Part shown: positions 45,209 to 54,771 of the stretch, piece after piece | Layout of the letters: the number at the start of each line of letters is the position of its first letter | How positions within the stretch are numbered: position 1 is the stretch's first letter | Assembly (NCBI RefSeq): GCF_013372285.1 | Contig: NZ_CP054301.1 | Span: 1,226,001 to 1,290,000, forward strand | Direction: 5' to 3' | DNA length: 64,000 bases | Source: Marinomonas primoryensis | GTDB taxonomy: Bacteria > Pseudomonadota > Gammaproteobacteria > Pseudomonadales > Marinomonadaceae | Notes under the pieces: generated by a model | Told to the model about the DNA's origin: nothing | The model's input: the letters and a program-made list of their open reading frames with translations, nothing else | The model's database searches: none | Made by a program: the position numbers and the translations under genes

Positions 45209-46243
45209 TTAAAGTGCTTCGTATTTTTTGATAAGTGCTTTGGTTTTGTCTAATAAACGCTGTCCGTCGTAGTCGTCATCGTTCATGTCTTCAACCCATT
45301 GGCTGGTAATAGGCGCCATGGTTTTTTCCCAGCGAGCGTGTTCTGCGCCTTCGATATAATCAAAGCTGTTGCCTTGATCCACCGCGTATTTACGCGCAAA
45401 CACTTCGTAGTTATCAAACAAATCCCCGATGTGCCCCGCTAACGCAATACCAGAATTGTTATCAATCACTTTTTGTAGATCAGCAGGCATGCTGTCATAG
45501 ACTTTGTTGTTCATTGAGAAAACGAAGGTGTTTGTATAAAGACCTGCGCCTTTAAATTCTGTGTGATGTTTTACCAACTCGTATATTTTCATTGGCAATA
45601 CCACTTCGAAAGGCAATACCGCTACATCAATGACGCCTTTCGATAACGCACTTGGCATTTCTGTAACAGGCAAAAAGACGGTATTAGCACCCACACTTTT
45701 AAAGGCTTCTGACATGACTTTGTTGGGGGCGCGAACCTTCATGCCTTCCAAGTCTTCTAGCGTTTTAATGGCTTTGTCTCGTGAGTGAAAAGAACCTGGA
45801 GTGTGAGTATGCAATGCGATGACGTGGACATCTTTCATTTCATCTTGCATTTCGGTTTCGGAATAATCTTGTAGCGCCATACTGGTCGCTTTTGCTGAGC
45901 CTGGAATGAAAGGAAGTTCAAATGACGTCATTTTTGGAAAACGCCCGGGCGTGTAGCCGGCCACTGTCCAAGACAAATCCACAATGCCTTTGCGAGTTTG
46001 ATCAAATAACTGAGGTGGTTTTCCGCCCAATTGCATGGCTGGGTAAATGTCTATTTTGATTCGACCATTCGATTCTGTTTCGACTCTTTCTGCCCAAGGC
46101 ACAAGAAACTGAGAATGTGCCATCGACATAGGCGGAAGCATATGATGCAGTTTTAGGGTGTATTCAGGTTCCGCTGCGATGGCGTTGATAGACAGCATAG
46201 AGCCAGCGACAAGGGCTAGGCCCTGCAGTTTTATCTTCTTCAT
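45209..46243 (-). CDS. TRAP transporter substrate-binding protein (DctP family)
   Basis: This 344-aa periplasmic protein has a signal peptide (cleavage near SINAIAA, residue 22-24) and DctP-type segments YTLKLHHMLPPMSMAHSQF, DLEGMKVRAPNKVMSEAF and MPSALSKGVIDVAVLP. The ATG at 46243 has AAGG eight bases upstream; the frame extends to a GTG at 46252. It is the first gene of the minus-strand TRAP operon and is divergent to the CoA-transferase operon. Confidence 0.92.
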   Translation of the reverse strand: MKKIKLQGLALVAGSMLSINAIAAEPEYTLKLHHMLPPMSMAHSQFLVPWAERVETESNGRIKIDIYPAMQLGGKPPQLFDQTRKGIVDLSWTVAGYTPGRFPKMTSFELPFIPGSAKATSMALQDYSETEMQDEMKDVHVIALHTHTPGSFHSRDKAIKTLEDLEGMKVRAPNKVMSEAFKSVGANTVFLPVTEMPSALSKGVIDVAVLPFEVVLPMKIYELVKHHTEFKGAGLYTNTFVFSMNNKVYDSMPADLQKVIDNNSGIALAGHIGDLFDNYEVFARKYAVDQGNSFDYIEGAEHARWEKTMAPITSQWVEDMNDDDYDGQRLLDKTKALIKKYEAL

Positions 46244-46390
46244 TTTAATCACCTTAATTGTTTTTGTTATTAAGTGTTTTAATCCGAACGCTATTTCACC
46301 AAGGTTAATCCATTATTAAAGGCAAAGGGACTGAGAAACAACAGTGTTTTTATGTTATTTCCAGAGCCGATAAATCTATTTGTGACACAT

Positions 46391-46411
46391 ATTGTTGTGC
46401 TTTTCAACAAT
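46391..46411. promoter_or_regulatory. Candidate MarR operator 1
   Basis: ATTGTTG and CAACAAT are exact inverted arms around seven bases. The core GTTGTGCTTTTCAAC (46394-46408) matches operator 2 at 12 of 15 positions. Confidence 0.6.
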
Positions 46412-46482
46412 CTTATTTATAAATTTTTTGCTCTTCATATTCAAAAAAAGCAAGCCTTGATAAAACGTTTGATATAAAAATA

Positions 46483-46497
46483 GTTGTGGTGTACAAC
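46483..46497. promoter_or_regulatory. Candidate MarR operator 2
   Basis: The core GTTGTGGTGTACAAC has exact GTTGT/ACAAC arms and the same length as operator 1. It lies about 55 bases before the CoA-transferase start, where bound repressor would block transcription. Confidence 0.6.
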
Positions 46498-46551
46498 ATA
46501 AATCCTATCCCCCAAAACAAACCAATAAAAATAGACATGTGAGGGCATAAA

Positions 46552-48120
46552 ATGAGCAAGGTTATTTCTCTGGAGCACGCAGCGGGTCTCATAAAAGATG
46601 GCGACTCTGTTGCATGGTCAACCGTTGGTATGTCTTTTTTTGCAGAAGCCGTGGCCAAAGCCGTCGAGCAGCGATTTATCAGCACAGGGCATCCGCAACA
46701 GTTAACCTTGATCCATGATTGCGGTTGCGGTGACGGTAAAGACGCGGGCATGTCACACATGGCGCACTCTAATCTCGTAAAGCGTCTCATTTCTGGTCAT
46801 ACCGGACAAGCACCTAAAATGGCGCAAATGATTACGGACGATGCTATTGAAGCTTATTTACTTCCTCAAGGTGTGTTGACCACAATGTGGCGTCAGATCG
46901 CGGGTAACAAACCGGGTGTGATTACCAAGATAGGCATGGGTACCTATGTTGATCCTCTGTTAAGCGGCGGTAAAGTAACGTCTTTGGCGACGGAAGACCT
47001 TGTTAAGCGTATCGAAATTGAACAAGAAGAGTGGTTACTTTATAAAAAATTCCCTCTCAATGTTGTGGTGATTCGTGCCACCACCGCCGATGAAGACGGT
47101 AATTTATCGGTAGAAGAAGAGGCCATGTTGGCTGAAATTCTGCCTATGGCTCAGGCCGCAAAGAACAGCGGTGGTATTGTTATCGCTCAAGTGAAATACA
47201 TTGCCGAGCGTCATTCTATTCATCCGAAAGAAGTCAAAGTGCCTGGTGTTTTGGTGGACTACATCACGGTGGCACCAGTCGAAGATCACAAACAAACCAT
47301 TGGTACTGTTTATAACCCCGGCCTTGCTGGAAATGCTCGTGTGCCATTAAATGCGCTTCCTGCAATGCCATTTGGCGATCGTAAAATTATCGCGCGTCGT
47401 GCTGCGATGGAGCTAAAAGCGAATGTCATGGTGAATCTAGGTATAGGCATGCCGGACGGCGTGGCGGCGATCGCGGCGGAAGAAAAAGTCTCGCATTTGT
47501 TCACACTAACGACCGAATTGGGTACTTACGGTGGCATACCTGCATCTGGCGCTGACTTTGGCGCGGCGTGGAATGCAGATGCGATTATTGAACACGAAGC
47601 GCAATTCGATTTTTACGACGGTGGTGGTTTGGATATCGCCTTTTTGGGATTGGCGCAGGCCGATATCAAGGGCAATTTAAACGTTAGTAAGTTTGGTCCG
47701 AAAGTGGTCGGACCCGGTGGTTTTATCAACATTTCTCAAAGTGCTAAGAAAGTCGTTTTTTGTGGCACCTTGGTGAATGGCGCTAAACTGGCTTACGACA
47801 ATGGCAAAGTATCCGTGCTTCAAGAAGGTAAGGTGCAAAAATTTGTTAACGCCGTTGATCACATTACTTTCAGTGGTGACCTTGCCCGCGAAAATCACAA
47901 GCCCGTGTTGTTTATTACTGAGCGTTGCGTGCTGGAGTTGCGTCAAGAAGGCATGGTGCTCACAGAAATTGCACCAGGTTTAGATTTAGAAAAAGACGTG
48001 TTGAGCGCGATGGCGTTCCGGCCAATTATTGCGACTGACCTTAAAACCATGCCTGACGCTATTTTTGCGGAGCAGTGGGGTGGTTTAGGCGACATCATGG
48101 CATCGGCCGATCAGCAATAA
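46552..48120 (+). CDS. Fused acyl-CoA:carboxylate CoA-transferase (family I)
   Basis: This 522-aa protein joins the alpha and beta CoA-transferase domains that are separate in ScoAB; its length is close to YdiF-type and propionate CoA-transferases. The alpha half has LIHDCGCGDGKDAGMSHMAH and GMGTYVDPLLSGGK. The beta half has VNLGIGMPDGVAAIAAEE and the catalytic glutamate motif ELGTYGGIPASG. It probably moves CoA to the imported acid or between pathway intermediates. First gene of the divergent operon; GAGGG precedes the ATG. Confidence 0.9.
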   Translation: MSKVISLEHAAGLIKDGDSVAWSTVGMSFFAEAVAKAVEQRFISTGHPQQLTLIHDCGCGDGKDAGMSHMAHSNLVKRLISGHTGQAPKMAQMITDDAIEAYLLPQGVLTTMWRQIAGNKPGVITKIGMGTYVDPLLSGGKVTSLATEDLVKRIEIEQEEWLLYKKFPLNVVVIRATTADEDGNLSVEEEAMLAEILPMAQAAKNSGGIVIAQVKYIAERHSIHPKEVKVPGVLVDYITVAPVEDHKQTIGTVYNPGLAGNARVPLNALPAMPFGDRKIIARRAAMELKANVMVNLGIGMPDGVAAIAAEEKVSHLFTLTTELGTYGGIPASGADFGAAWNADAIIEHEAQFDFYDGGGLDIAFLGLAQADIKGNLNVSKFGPKVVGPGGFINISQSAKKVVFCGTLVNGAKLAYDNGKVSVLQEGKVQKFVNAVDHITFSGDLARENHKPVLFITERCVLELRQEGMVLTEIAPGLDLEKDVLSAMAFRPIIATDLKTMPDAIFAEQWGGLGDIMASADQQ

Positions 48121-48150
48121 AAAATAAGAATAAAAGAAAGAGGAAAGATT

Positions 48151-49353
48151 ATGTCTATCAAGAATGTCGAAATCCCTTACGGTGCTTATTGGAGTACCCC
48201 GTTTACCAAATGGCAGGGTTCGTTACAGCATTTGCATTCGATGAAGTTCGCAGCGCATGTGGCAAAAGGCGAGTTGGCGAAACGGAATATTGACCCGCTT
48301 GTGTTCGATTCCGGCGTGTTGGGCATGACGATCAACCAGTATCAGTCATTCAACGGGGCGCCTTGGCCCTTGTATGAGATTGGCGCAGTGAATACCGCCG
48401 GTCATGCGGTAAACCAAGTCTGTGCAACGAGCGCGCGCGGTTTGTTTGCCGCCGCGTCTGAAATTGTTTGTGGTATGGCGAATGTGTCGTTCTTGATGAC
48501 GGCCGACCGTTGCTCTAACGGGCCGCATATTTATTATCCGAATGCCAAAGGGCCAGCGGGTTCGTCAGAAGACCAAGTCACATACAACATGATGAACGAC
48601 TGCATTGGCGGTCATTCTATGATGCAAACAGGTGAAAACGTGGCGACGCGTTTTGACATCACACGTGAAGAATTGGATGCCGTGACGTATCGGCGTTACG
48701 AACAATATCAAGATGCCTTGAAAGACGATCAAGCTTTCCAAAAACGTTTTATGACCTTGCCCTTATCTGTGCCAACGGCGAACTTTAAAAAAGAAGACAC
48801 TGTTATTACCGGCGACGAAGGGGTATTTGCCACGACGCCGGAAGGCTTGGCGAAATTAAAACCGATTCAAGAAGGCGGCGTCATTACTTTTGGCAATCAA
48901 ACACACCCTGCGGACGGCAATGCGTCTATGGTGCTTTGCCGTTCTGAAGACATTGCTTCCCTGACAAGCAAACCTGAAATCAAAATTGAAGTGTTGGGCT
49001 TTGGTCAAGCCCGAGACGCTTTAGCCTACATGCCAGCCGCGCCGATTGAAGCCGCGAAGCGTGCGCTTGCCGTCGCAGGCGTGGACATTAAACAGATTAA
49101 AGCGATTAAAACCCACAACCCCTTTGCCGTGAATGACGTGGCGTTTGCAAAAGCCATGGGAGTGGAGGTGATGACAATGAACAATTTCGGTTGTTCGCTT
49201 ATTTGGGGGCATCCGCAAGGACCAACCGGTTTGCGAGCCGTGATTGAACTGATTGAAGAACTAGCATTAACCGGCGGCGGTTATGGATTATTCACCGGTT
49301 GTGCGGCGGGTGATACGGGCATGGCCGTTGTGATTAAAGTATCTGATCGATAA
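48151..49353 (+). CDS. Thiolase-family protein with non-standard motifs
   Basis: This 400-aa protein has the thiolase fold and a probable nucleophilic cysteine in AVNQVCATSARGLFAA. Motifs differ from the classical enzyme at 16878-18053: HNPFAVND replaces the NEAF region, NNFGCSLIWGHPQGPTGLR replaces NGGAVALGHPIGASG, and the C-terminal cysteine motif reads TGCAAGDTG rather than CxGGG. Histidine and cysteine are still present, so it may be active on an unusual acyl chain. It sits 30 bases after the CoA transferase. Its substrate is unknown. Confidence 0.85.
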   Translation: MSIKNVEIPYGAYWSTPFTKWQGSLQHLHSMKFAAHVAKGELAKRNIDPLVFDSGVLGMTINQYQSFNGAPWPLYEIGAVNTAGHAVNQVCATSARGLFAAASEIVCGMANVSFLMTADRCSNGPHIYYPNAKGPAGSSEDQVTYNMMNDCIGGHSMMQTGENVATRFDITREELDAVTYRRYEQYQDALKDDQAFQKRFMTLPLSVPTANFKKEDTVITGDEGVFATTPEGLAKLKPIQEGGVITFGNQTHPADGNASMVLCRSEDIASLTSKPEIKIEVLGFGQARDALAYMPAAPIEAAKRALAVAGVDIKQIKAIKTHNPFAVNDVAFAKAMGVEVMTMNNFGCSLIWGHPQGPTGLRAVIELIEELALTGGGYGLFTGCAAGDTGMAVVIKVSDR

Positions 49354-49408
49354 AACTTGGTCATTAGCATCAAGCTAGGCCCATAAACATAAGAATAGAG
49401 GCTCCTTA

Positions 49409-50170
49409 ATGGCAACGTATGAATTTATTAACTTCTCTGTTGAGAATGGCATTGCGCATTTGCAATTGAATCGTCCAGAGAAGAAGAACGCGATCAACGA
49501 CAGTTTGTGTCTTGAGATAGAGCATGTCTTTTTAAACCTAAGTGATGATGTGAATGTCATTGTTCTTTCTGGCAATGGCCCTGAATTTTGTTCCGGCTTG
49601 GACTTACGTGAGCACAAGGCTCGCGAACCTTTCCAAGTGGTGAAACATTCCCAAATGTGGCATCGCGTATTTGGCCACATTCGTGAATCGGGCATTCCTG
49701 TTGTGGCGGCGATGCACGGTGCGGTGATCGGTGGTGGTTTAGAACTGGCGATTTGCGCACATGTTCGTGTCACGGAAGAGGGTACGTATTACCGCTTACC
49801 GGAAGGCAAACACGGTATTTTTGTTGGTGGCGGTGCGTCGGTGAATGTCTCTAACGTGATTGGCGCAAGCCGCATGACGGAAATGATGCTGACAGGCCGA
49901 GATGTGAATGCCGAAGAAGGTTTGCGCATTGGGCTGGCGCATTATGTGGTTAGCAATGGTGACGCCTTGGCAAAAGCCTTTGAGCTGGCAGAAGGCATTG
50001 GCAAAAACTCCAAATACTCTAACTGGGCGATGACCACAGGGCTGAGTCGTATCAGCAATATGTCGGCACAAGAAGGCATGTACACAGAGTCATTAATTTG
50101 CGGCATCACGCAAACCAGTGAAGAAGTCAAAGCGCGTATAGACGCGTTTCTTAACCGTAAAAAATCTTAA
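49409..50170 (+). CDS. Enoyl-CoA hydratase/isomerase (crotonase) family protein
   Basis: This 253-aa crotonase has the oxyanion-hole segments VLSGNGPEFCSGLDLREHKA and AMHGAVIGGGLELAICAHVR. The position of the first catalytic glutamate of classical hydratases is occupied in GIFVGGGASVNVSN, where no glutamate is evident, so it may be an isomerase, hydrolase or aldolase-like crotonase rather than a plain hydratase. It lies in the middle of the beta-oxidation operon. Confidence 0.88.
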   Translation: MATYEFINFSVENGIAHLQLNRPEKKNAINDSLCLEIEHVFLNLSDDVNVIVLSGNGPEFCSGLDLREHKAREPFQVVKHSQMWHRVFGHIRESGIPVVAAMHGAVIGGGLELAICAHVRVTEEGTYYRLPEGKHGIFVGGGASVNVSNVIGASRMTEMMLTGRDVNAEEGLRIGLAHYVVSNGDALAKAFELAEGIGKNSKYSNWAMTTGLSRISNMSAQEGMYTESLICGITQTSEEVKARIDAFLNRKKS

Positions 50171-50197
50171 TTCTGTGCCTGAATAGGAGTGGTTGAT

Positions 50198-50965
50198 ATG
50201 CAAATCCAAGACAAACATTTTATTGTCACCGGTGCCGCATCTGGCATTGGTGAAGCCGTTGCGCGACGTTTACATGGTTTAGGCGCGAAAGTGACGCTGG
50301 CCGATGTGAATGAAAAAGGACTAGAGCGCGTCCAAGCCGTGTTAGGCGGTCGCGCCTTAGCGTGTGTCACCGATATTGTCAGTGAAGAATCTGCTCAGAA
50401 CTCGGTGAATAAAGCCGTTGAAAAATTCGGTCCGATTAGTGGGTTGATTAACTGTGCGGGCATTCCGGGCGCAGAGCGCGTGGTTGGACGTGAAGGCCCT
50501 CATCGATTGGCGTCTTTTCAGCATGCTATTTCAGTCAATTTAGTTGGGACGTTTAATATGATTCGTCTTGTAGCGGATCAAATGCAAAACAATGAACAAG
50601 AAGCGAATTTAGAGCGTGGCGTGATTATCAATACGGCGTCGGCGGCGGCATTCGATGGCCAAATCGGTCAGGCAGGGTATTCGGCGTCAAAAGGCGGCGT
50701 GGTCGCGATGACATTGCCAATCGCACGGGAGTTAGCGCGTTTTGGTATTCGAGTTATGACGATTGCGCCAGGCCTATTTAAAACGCCAATGATGGATGTA
50801 TTGCCAGAAGAAGTGCAAAAATCCTTAGGTGAATCTGTCCCTTTTCCGCCTCGTCTTGGCGATCCTGATGAGTTTGCGGCGCTTGCTCAACACATTATTG
50901 AAAACAGCATGCTAAATGGCGAAGTGATTCGTTTAGATGGTGCAATTCGTATGGCAGCGAAGTAA
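50198..50965 (+). CDS. Short-chain dehydrogenase, 3-hydroxyacyl-CoA dehydrogenase (HSD10) type
   Basis: This 255-aa SDR has the cofactor loop [15 protein letters not shown] with a downstream Asp (LADVNEK) indicating NAD. NCAGIPG, the catalytic Ser region [15 protein letters not shown] and the YSASKGG motif follow. The overall pattern, including [20 protein letters not shown], resembles type II 3-hydroxyacyl-CoA dehydrogenase (HSD17B10). It would do the third step of the beta-oxidation cycle. The ATG at 50198 has AGGAG (50185-50189) eight bases upstream; an in-frame GTG at 50189 is less likely. Confidence 0.9.
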   Translation: MQIQDKHFIVTGAASGIGEAVARRLHGLGAKVTLADVNEKGLERVQAVLGGRALACVTDIVSEESAQNSVNKAVEKFGPISGLINCAGIPGAERVVGREGPHRLASFQHAISVNLVGTFNMIRLVADQMQNNEQEANLERGVIINTASAAAFDGQIGQAGYSASKGGVVAMTLPIARELARFGIRVMTIAPGLFKTPMMDVLPEEVQKSLGESVPFPPRLGDPDEFAALAQHIIENSMLNGEVIRLDGAIRMAAK

Positions 50966-50976
50966 GGAGTTCTATT

Positions 50977-52725
50977 ATGACTTACCAAGCGCCTTATAAA
51001 GACATGCAGTTGCTGGTAGCTCAAGCGTATCAGCAGCATGGACTCGATAAGTTGGAATCATTAGAAGGGTTTGATACTGATCTGGCGAATGCGGTAATGG
51101 AAGAAGCAGCGAAGTTCGCTTCCGGTGTGCTGGCGCCGTTGAATCAAGTTGGCGATGTTCAAGGTTGTCGATTTGAAGAGGGCAAGGTAATAACGCCAGA
51201 TGGCTGGAAAGACGCGTATCGGCAATTTTCTGAATCTGGCTGGATCGGTTTAGCTTTGCCCGAAACGTTTGGTGGACAAGGTTTACCGAAATACATTGCG
51301 CAACCGGTGAATGAAATGTGGCTGTCGGCCAATTTGGCATTCGTTATGTTTCAGGCGCTGGCGCAAGGTGGCTCGGAGATTCTCTTGAAATTTGCGAGTG
51401 AGTCTTTGCAAGCACGTTATTTACCTAACATTGTTTCTGGCGCATGGTCGGTGGCAATGGCACTGACCGAACCAAACGCTGGATCGGATTTGGGTGCGTT
51501 GACGACCAAGGCGCTTGCGCAAGACGATGGTACTTATAAGATCAAAGGCCAGAAGATTTTTATCACCTATGGTGATCATGATTTGACCGATAATATTGCC
51601 CATTTAGTAATGGCAAGAACGCCAGATGCGCCCGCAGGCAGTCGCGGTATTTCTCTGTTCATTGTGCCGAAATATCGTGTGAATCCAGACGGTTCAATAG
51701 GTGGTTTTAACGATGTGTGTTGTACGGGCATTGAGCACAAAATGGGCTTGCATGGCAGCCCAACTTGTTCGATCAGTTACGGTGAAAAAGACGAATGTGT
51801 TGGGGAATTGGTCGGCGAATTAAATCAAGGCTTGATGGCGATGTTCGTTCTGATGAACGAAGCACGGCTAAGTTGTGGATTACAAGGCGTGGCGCTTGGC
51901 GAGTTGGGTTATCAATCAGCATTAGAATACGCCAAAGAGCGTACGCAAGGTACGAATGAAAAAGGCGAGCGCGTCGCGATAATTGAACACCCAGACGTTA
52001 AGCGAATGTTATTAGACATGCGCTCTGAAACCTTTGCATTGCGCTCGTTAGGCTATCAAATCGCAGCGCAAATCGATTTGGCTGACAGTAACCAAAATAC
52101 AGCGCTTCACGCTCGCATTGCCTTGTTAACGCCAATCTTTAAAGCGTTTGCCACAGAGCGAGCCAATGTGATGGCGGGTCAAGTGGTGCAGGTATTTGGC
52201 GGCATGGGTTTTGTTGAAGAAACCGGTGTTGCACAGATTATGCGAGATGCGCGAATTACGACGATTTACGAAGGCACAACGGGTATTCAAGCGCGAGACT
52301 TGTTGATGCGTAAGGTACGTGGTGATAATGGTCAGGCGTTAAGCGCTTTGTTAGATGACATTGATGATCAAGCAAAAGACTTAGTCGCGGATTCGGATTT
52401 GACTGGTATTGCTCATGAGACACGCCATGTTGTCTCGACGATGCGGCAATTACTCGATACTTATTTGTTAACAAAACAAGATGACCTAACGGCGCTTCAT
52501 GGCATTTCGGTGCCATTTTTAGAGGCGATGGGCACTCTGTGTTGTGCTTGGCAGTTAATGAATACGCTTGCTTTGATGACTGAATCTGATGAGATTGATA
52601 AAGCTTATCATCGTAATTTAATTGCTATGGTGCAGTTTTATGGTGCCTTTCGTTTGCCTACAGCAATGGCGGCCTTGCAAACAGTGGAGTCGAAATCGTT
52701 AGGCTTACAAGAGTATGTTTTTTAA
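50977..52725 (+). CDS. Acyl-CoA dehydrogenase, long C-terminal type
   Basis: This 582-aa FAD enzyme makes the first oxidation of the cycle. Family motifs are GLALPETFGGQGLPKYIAQP, AMALTEPNAGSDLGALTTKA, KIFITYGDHDL, QVFGGMGFVEETGVAQIMRD, and the catalytic glutamate region ITTIYEGTTGIQARDL. The extra C-terminal domain (about 460-582) is typical of the AcdA/FadE5-like subgroup. TAAGGAG precedes the ATG. Electrons should go to the ETF encoded at the end of the same cluster. Confidence 0.93.
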   Translation: MTYQAPYKDMQLLVAQAYQQHGLDKLESLEGFDTDLANAVMEEAAKFASGVLAPLNQVGDVQGCRFEEGKVITPDGWKDAYRQFSESGWIGLALPETFGGQGLPKYIAQPVNEMWLSANLAFVMFQALAQGGSEILLKFASESLQARYLPNIVSGAWSVAMALTEPNAGSDLGALTTKALAQDDGTYKIKGQKIFITYGDHDLTDNIAHLVMARTPDAPAGSRGISLFIVPKYRVNPDGSIGGFNDVCCTGIEHKMGLHGSPTCSISYGEKDECVGELVGELNQGLMAMFVLMNEARLSCGLQGVALGELGYQSALEYAKERTQGTNEKGERVAIIEHPDVKRMLLDMRSETFALRSLGYQIAAQIDLADSNQNTALHARIALLTPIFKAFATERANVMAGQVVQVFGGMGFVEETGVAQIMRDARITTIYEGTTGIQARDLLMRKVRGDNGQALSALLDDIDDQAKDLVADSDLTGIAHETRHVVSTMRQLLDTYLLTKQDDLTALHGISVPFLEAMGTLCCAWQLMNTLALMTESDEIDKAYHRNLIAMVQFYGAFRLPTAMAALQTVESKSLGLQEYVF

Positions 52726-52756
52726 AGGCAGTGAATTCGCCGAATGAAATGGCTAA

Positions 52757-52802
52757 GCGTCATGAAATGGAAAGGCGTCATGAAATACATCGCTGTATTT
52801 CA
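52757..52802. repeat. Direct repeat and hairpin before the CoA ligase gene
   Basis: GCGTCATGAAAT occurs at 52757-52768 and again at 52775-52786, 18 bases apart. The second copy runs into a hairpin TGAAATACA (52781-52789) / TGTATTTCA (52794-52802) with a TCGC loop. It lies in the 177-base gap between the acyl-CoA dehydrogenase and ligase genes; a regulatory role is possible. Confidence 0.75.
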
Positions 52803-52902
52803 ATGTGAGAATAAAAATAATATTGCTGGTGGTGTTTGTCCATCGGCCACAATCACAACACTAACCGCACAACAATAATTATGGCGGTTTGAGGAGTAGA
52901 AA

Positions 52903-54756
52903 ATGAACGCAGGATTTCACCCTATAAAAGTGGTCGCTCATCCCATTGAAGTAATAAAACATGACGCGGGTGTGCAGATTATAAACAGCCAGAAGCCGCT
53001 TGATGATTTTGCACGTTGTTGGACAGACCGGCTGGAATACTGGGCGAAAGAAGCGCCAGAGCGTGTGTTTGTCGCACAACGTAATGAGAAAGGAGAGTGG
53101 GATAATATTACCTATTCTCAAGCGGTAGTCCGTGTTCGTAACATTGCTTCTTGGCTTTTAACTCAACCCGTTTCGGCTGAACGCCCTATAGTATTTCTTT
53201 GCGGAAACAGTGTTGAGCATCTAATGCTGGCGTTGGCAGGCATGTATGTTGGCGTTGCCCATTCACCACTGTCGCCTGCTTATTCTTTGATTGCGACGGA
53301 TTATTCTAAGCTGCAAGGCATCTTTGATATTTTGACGCCGGGTATGATTGTTGTGGATGAATTGGCGCCATATGAAAAGGCGATCAATGCCGTTTGTCAC
53401 GATACGGACATTCCAGTTGTGGTGATCAAAGGCGATACGATACCGCAGATAATTTCCAACCCAACCATGTCGTTTCAATCCTCTTTAAACCATCCCGTGT
53501 CGACACAAGTGGATATTGAAAACGCTAAGGTCGACGGCGATACCGTTGCTAAAATACTGTTCACGTCTGGTACCACTGGCATGCCGAAAGGGGTGATTAA
53601 CACTCAGCGCATGATTTGTGCGAACCAAGTGATGATTCATCAGGTGATGCAGTTTTTGAAAGATCAACCGCCGATTATGGTCGATTGGCTTCCTTGGAAC
53701 CACACGTTTGGTGGTAACCATAATGTTGGTATTGCGTTATACAACGGTGGAAGTCTTTATTTAGACGATGGCAAGCCAACCGAAAAATTGTTTGGTAAAA
53801 CATTACAAAACCTCGCCGAAGTTTCCCCTACGGTGTATTTCAATGTACCAAAAGGTTTCGAATTGCTGGTGAAAAGCTTAAAAGCGGATCACGAATTAGC
53901 CACGAAGTTTTTCTCTCGTTTGCAGTTTACCTTTTTTGCGGCCGCGGGCTTAGCCCAGCATATTTGGGATGATCTTGATGCGTTGGCGATTCAATACACT
54001 GGGAAGAAGATTCCCATGCTGACGGGGCTTGGTTGCACCGAAACGGCGCCTTCTGCGACATTTGCATCGGTTGAAGAATCTACGTCCGGAGTGATCGGTG
54101 TGCCAGCACCAGGCGTGTCAATTAAGTTGGTGCCAAACGAAGGCAAGTTGGAAGCGCGAGTCAAGGCTGTCACGGTGATGCCGGGTTATTGGCGACAACC
54201 AGAGTTGTCTGCAAAAGCGTTTGATGAAGACGGTTACTATTGTTTGGGGGATGCGTTTGCGTATTTGGATGAAAAAGCACCGCAGCGAGGCTTTCGTTTC
54301 GATGGCCGTGTGTCGGAAGATTTTAAATTAGACAGTGGCACGTGGGTCAGCGCAGGAACCTTGCGAGCGAAGTTTATCAGTGCATTTGCGCCTTTCGTAC
54401 AAGACGCGGTGTTGTGTGGAACAAACCGTAGTTACATTACTGCGATGGTGTTTCCTGACTGGACTCATTGTAGAACACTCTTGCCTGATGACCTTGAAAT
54501 TAGCAATGAAGCACTTGTTGAACACCCTATGGTTGTCAACGCGTTCAGACAAAAATTGGCGGATTTCACTAAGCAAAGTACAGGTGGCTCCACCGTGGTT
54601 ACTCGTATTGTGTTGCAAGCAATGCCACCCAGTATCAATCACCATGAAGTGACTGATAAAGGTTCTTTGAACCAACGTGCCGTTCAGACTCACCGTAAAG
54701 ATCAAGAGGAATTGCTCTATCAAGAACCTATAGCCAAGCAGGTTATTGCTTTATAA
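52903..54756 (+). CDS. Acyl-CoA ligase resembling feruloyl-CoA synthetase
   Basis: This 617-aa AMP-forming synthetase has the P-loop LFTSGTTGMPKGVINTQRM, then VDWLPWNHTFGGNHNVGIAL and LYLDDGKPTEKL, which match the feruloyl-CoA synthase subgroup rather than ordinary fatty-acyl ligases. SWLLTQPVSAERPIVFLCGN and AHSPLSPAYSLIATDYSKL also fit. The A8-like region is FDGRVSEDFKLDSGTWVSAG. It should activate a hydroxycinnamate- or phenylpropanoate-like acid. GAGGAG precedes the ATG. Confidence 0.85.
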   Translation: MNAGFHPIKVVAHPIEVIKHDAGVQIINSQKPLDDFARCWTDRLEYWAKEAPERVFVAQRNEKGEWDNITYSQAVVRVRNIASWLLTQPVSAERPIVFLCGNSVEHLMLALAGMYVGVAHSPLSPAYSLIATDYSKLQGIFDILTPGMIVVDELAPYEKAINAVCHDTDIPVVVIKGDTIPQIISNPTMSFQSSLNHPVSTQVDIENAKVDGDTVAKILFTSGTTGMPKGVINTQRMICANQVMIHQVMQFLKDQPPIMVDWLPWNHTFGGNHNVGIALYNGGSLYLDDGKPTEKLFGKTLQNLAEVSPTVYFNVPKGFELLVKSLKADHELATKFFSRLQFTFFAAAGLAQHIWDDLDALAIQYTGKKIPMLTGLGCTETAPSATFASVEESTSGVIGVPAPGVSIKLVPNEGKLEARVKAVTVMPGYWRQPELSAKAFDEDGYYCLGDAFAYLDEKAPQRGFRFDGRVSEDFKLDSGTWVSAGTLRAKFISAFAPFVQDAVLCGTNRSYITAMVFPDWTHCRTLLPDDLEISNEALVEHPMVVNAFRQKLADFTKQSTGGSTVVTRIVLQAMPPSINHHEVTDKGSLNQRAVQTHRKDQEELLYQEPIAKQVIAL

Positions 54757-54771
54757 CGGAGGATTTCTTAT

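Larger units (their letters stand above)
46244..46551. promoter_or_regulatory. Divergent control region of the second catabolic cluster
   Basis: This 308-base AT-rich region separates the TRAP operon from the CoA-transferase/beta-oxidation operon. It contains two matching dyads, listed separately, and no gene. Both transcripts probably start here under MarR control. Confidence 0.6.
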
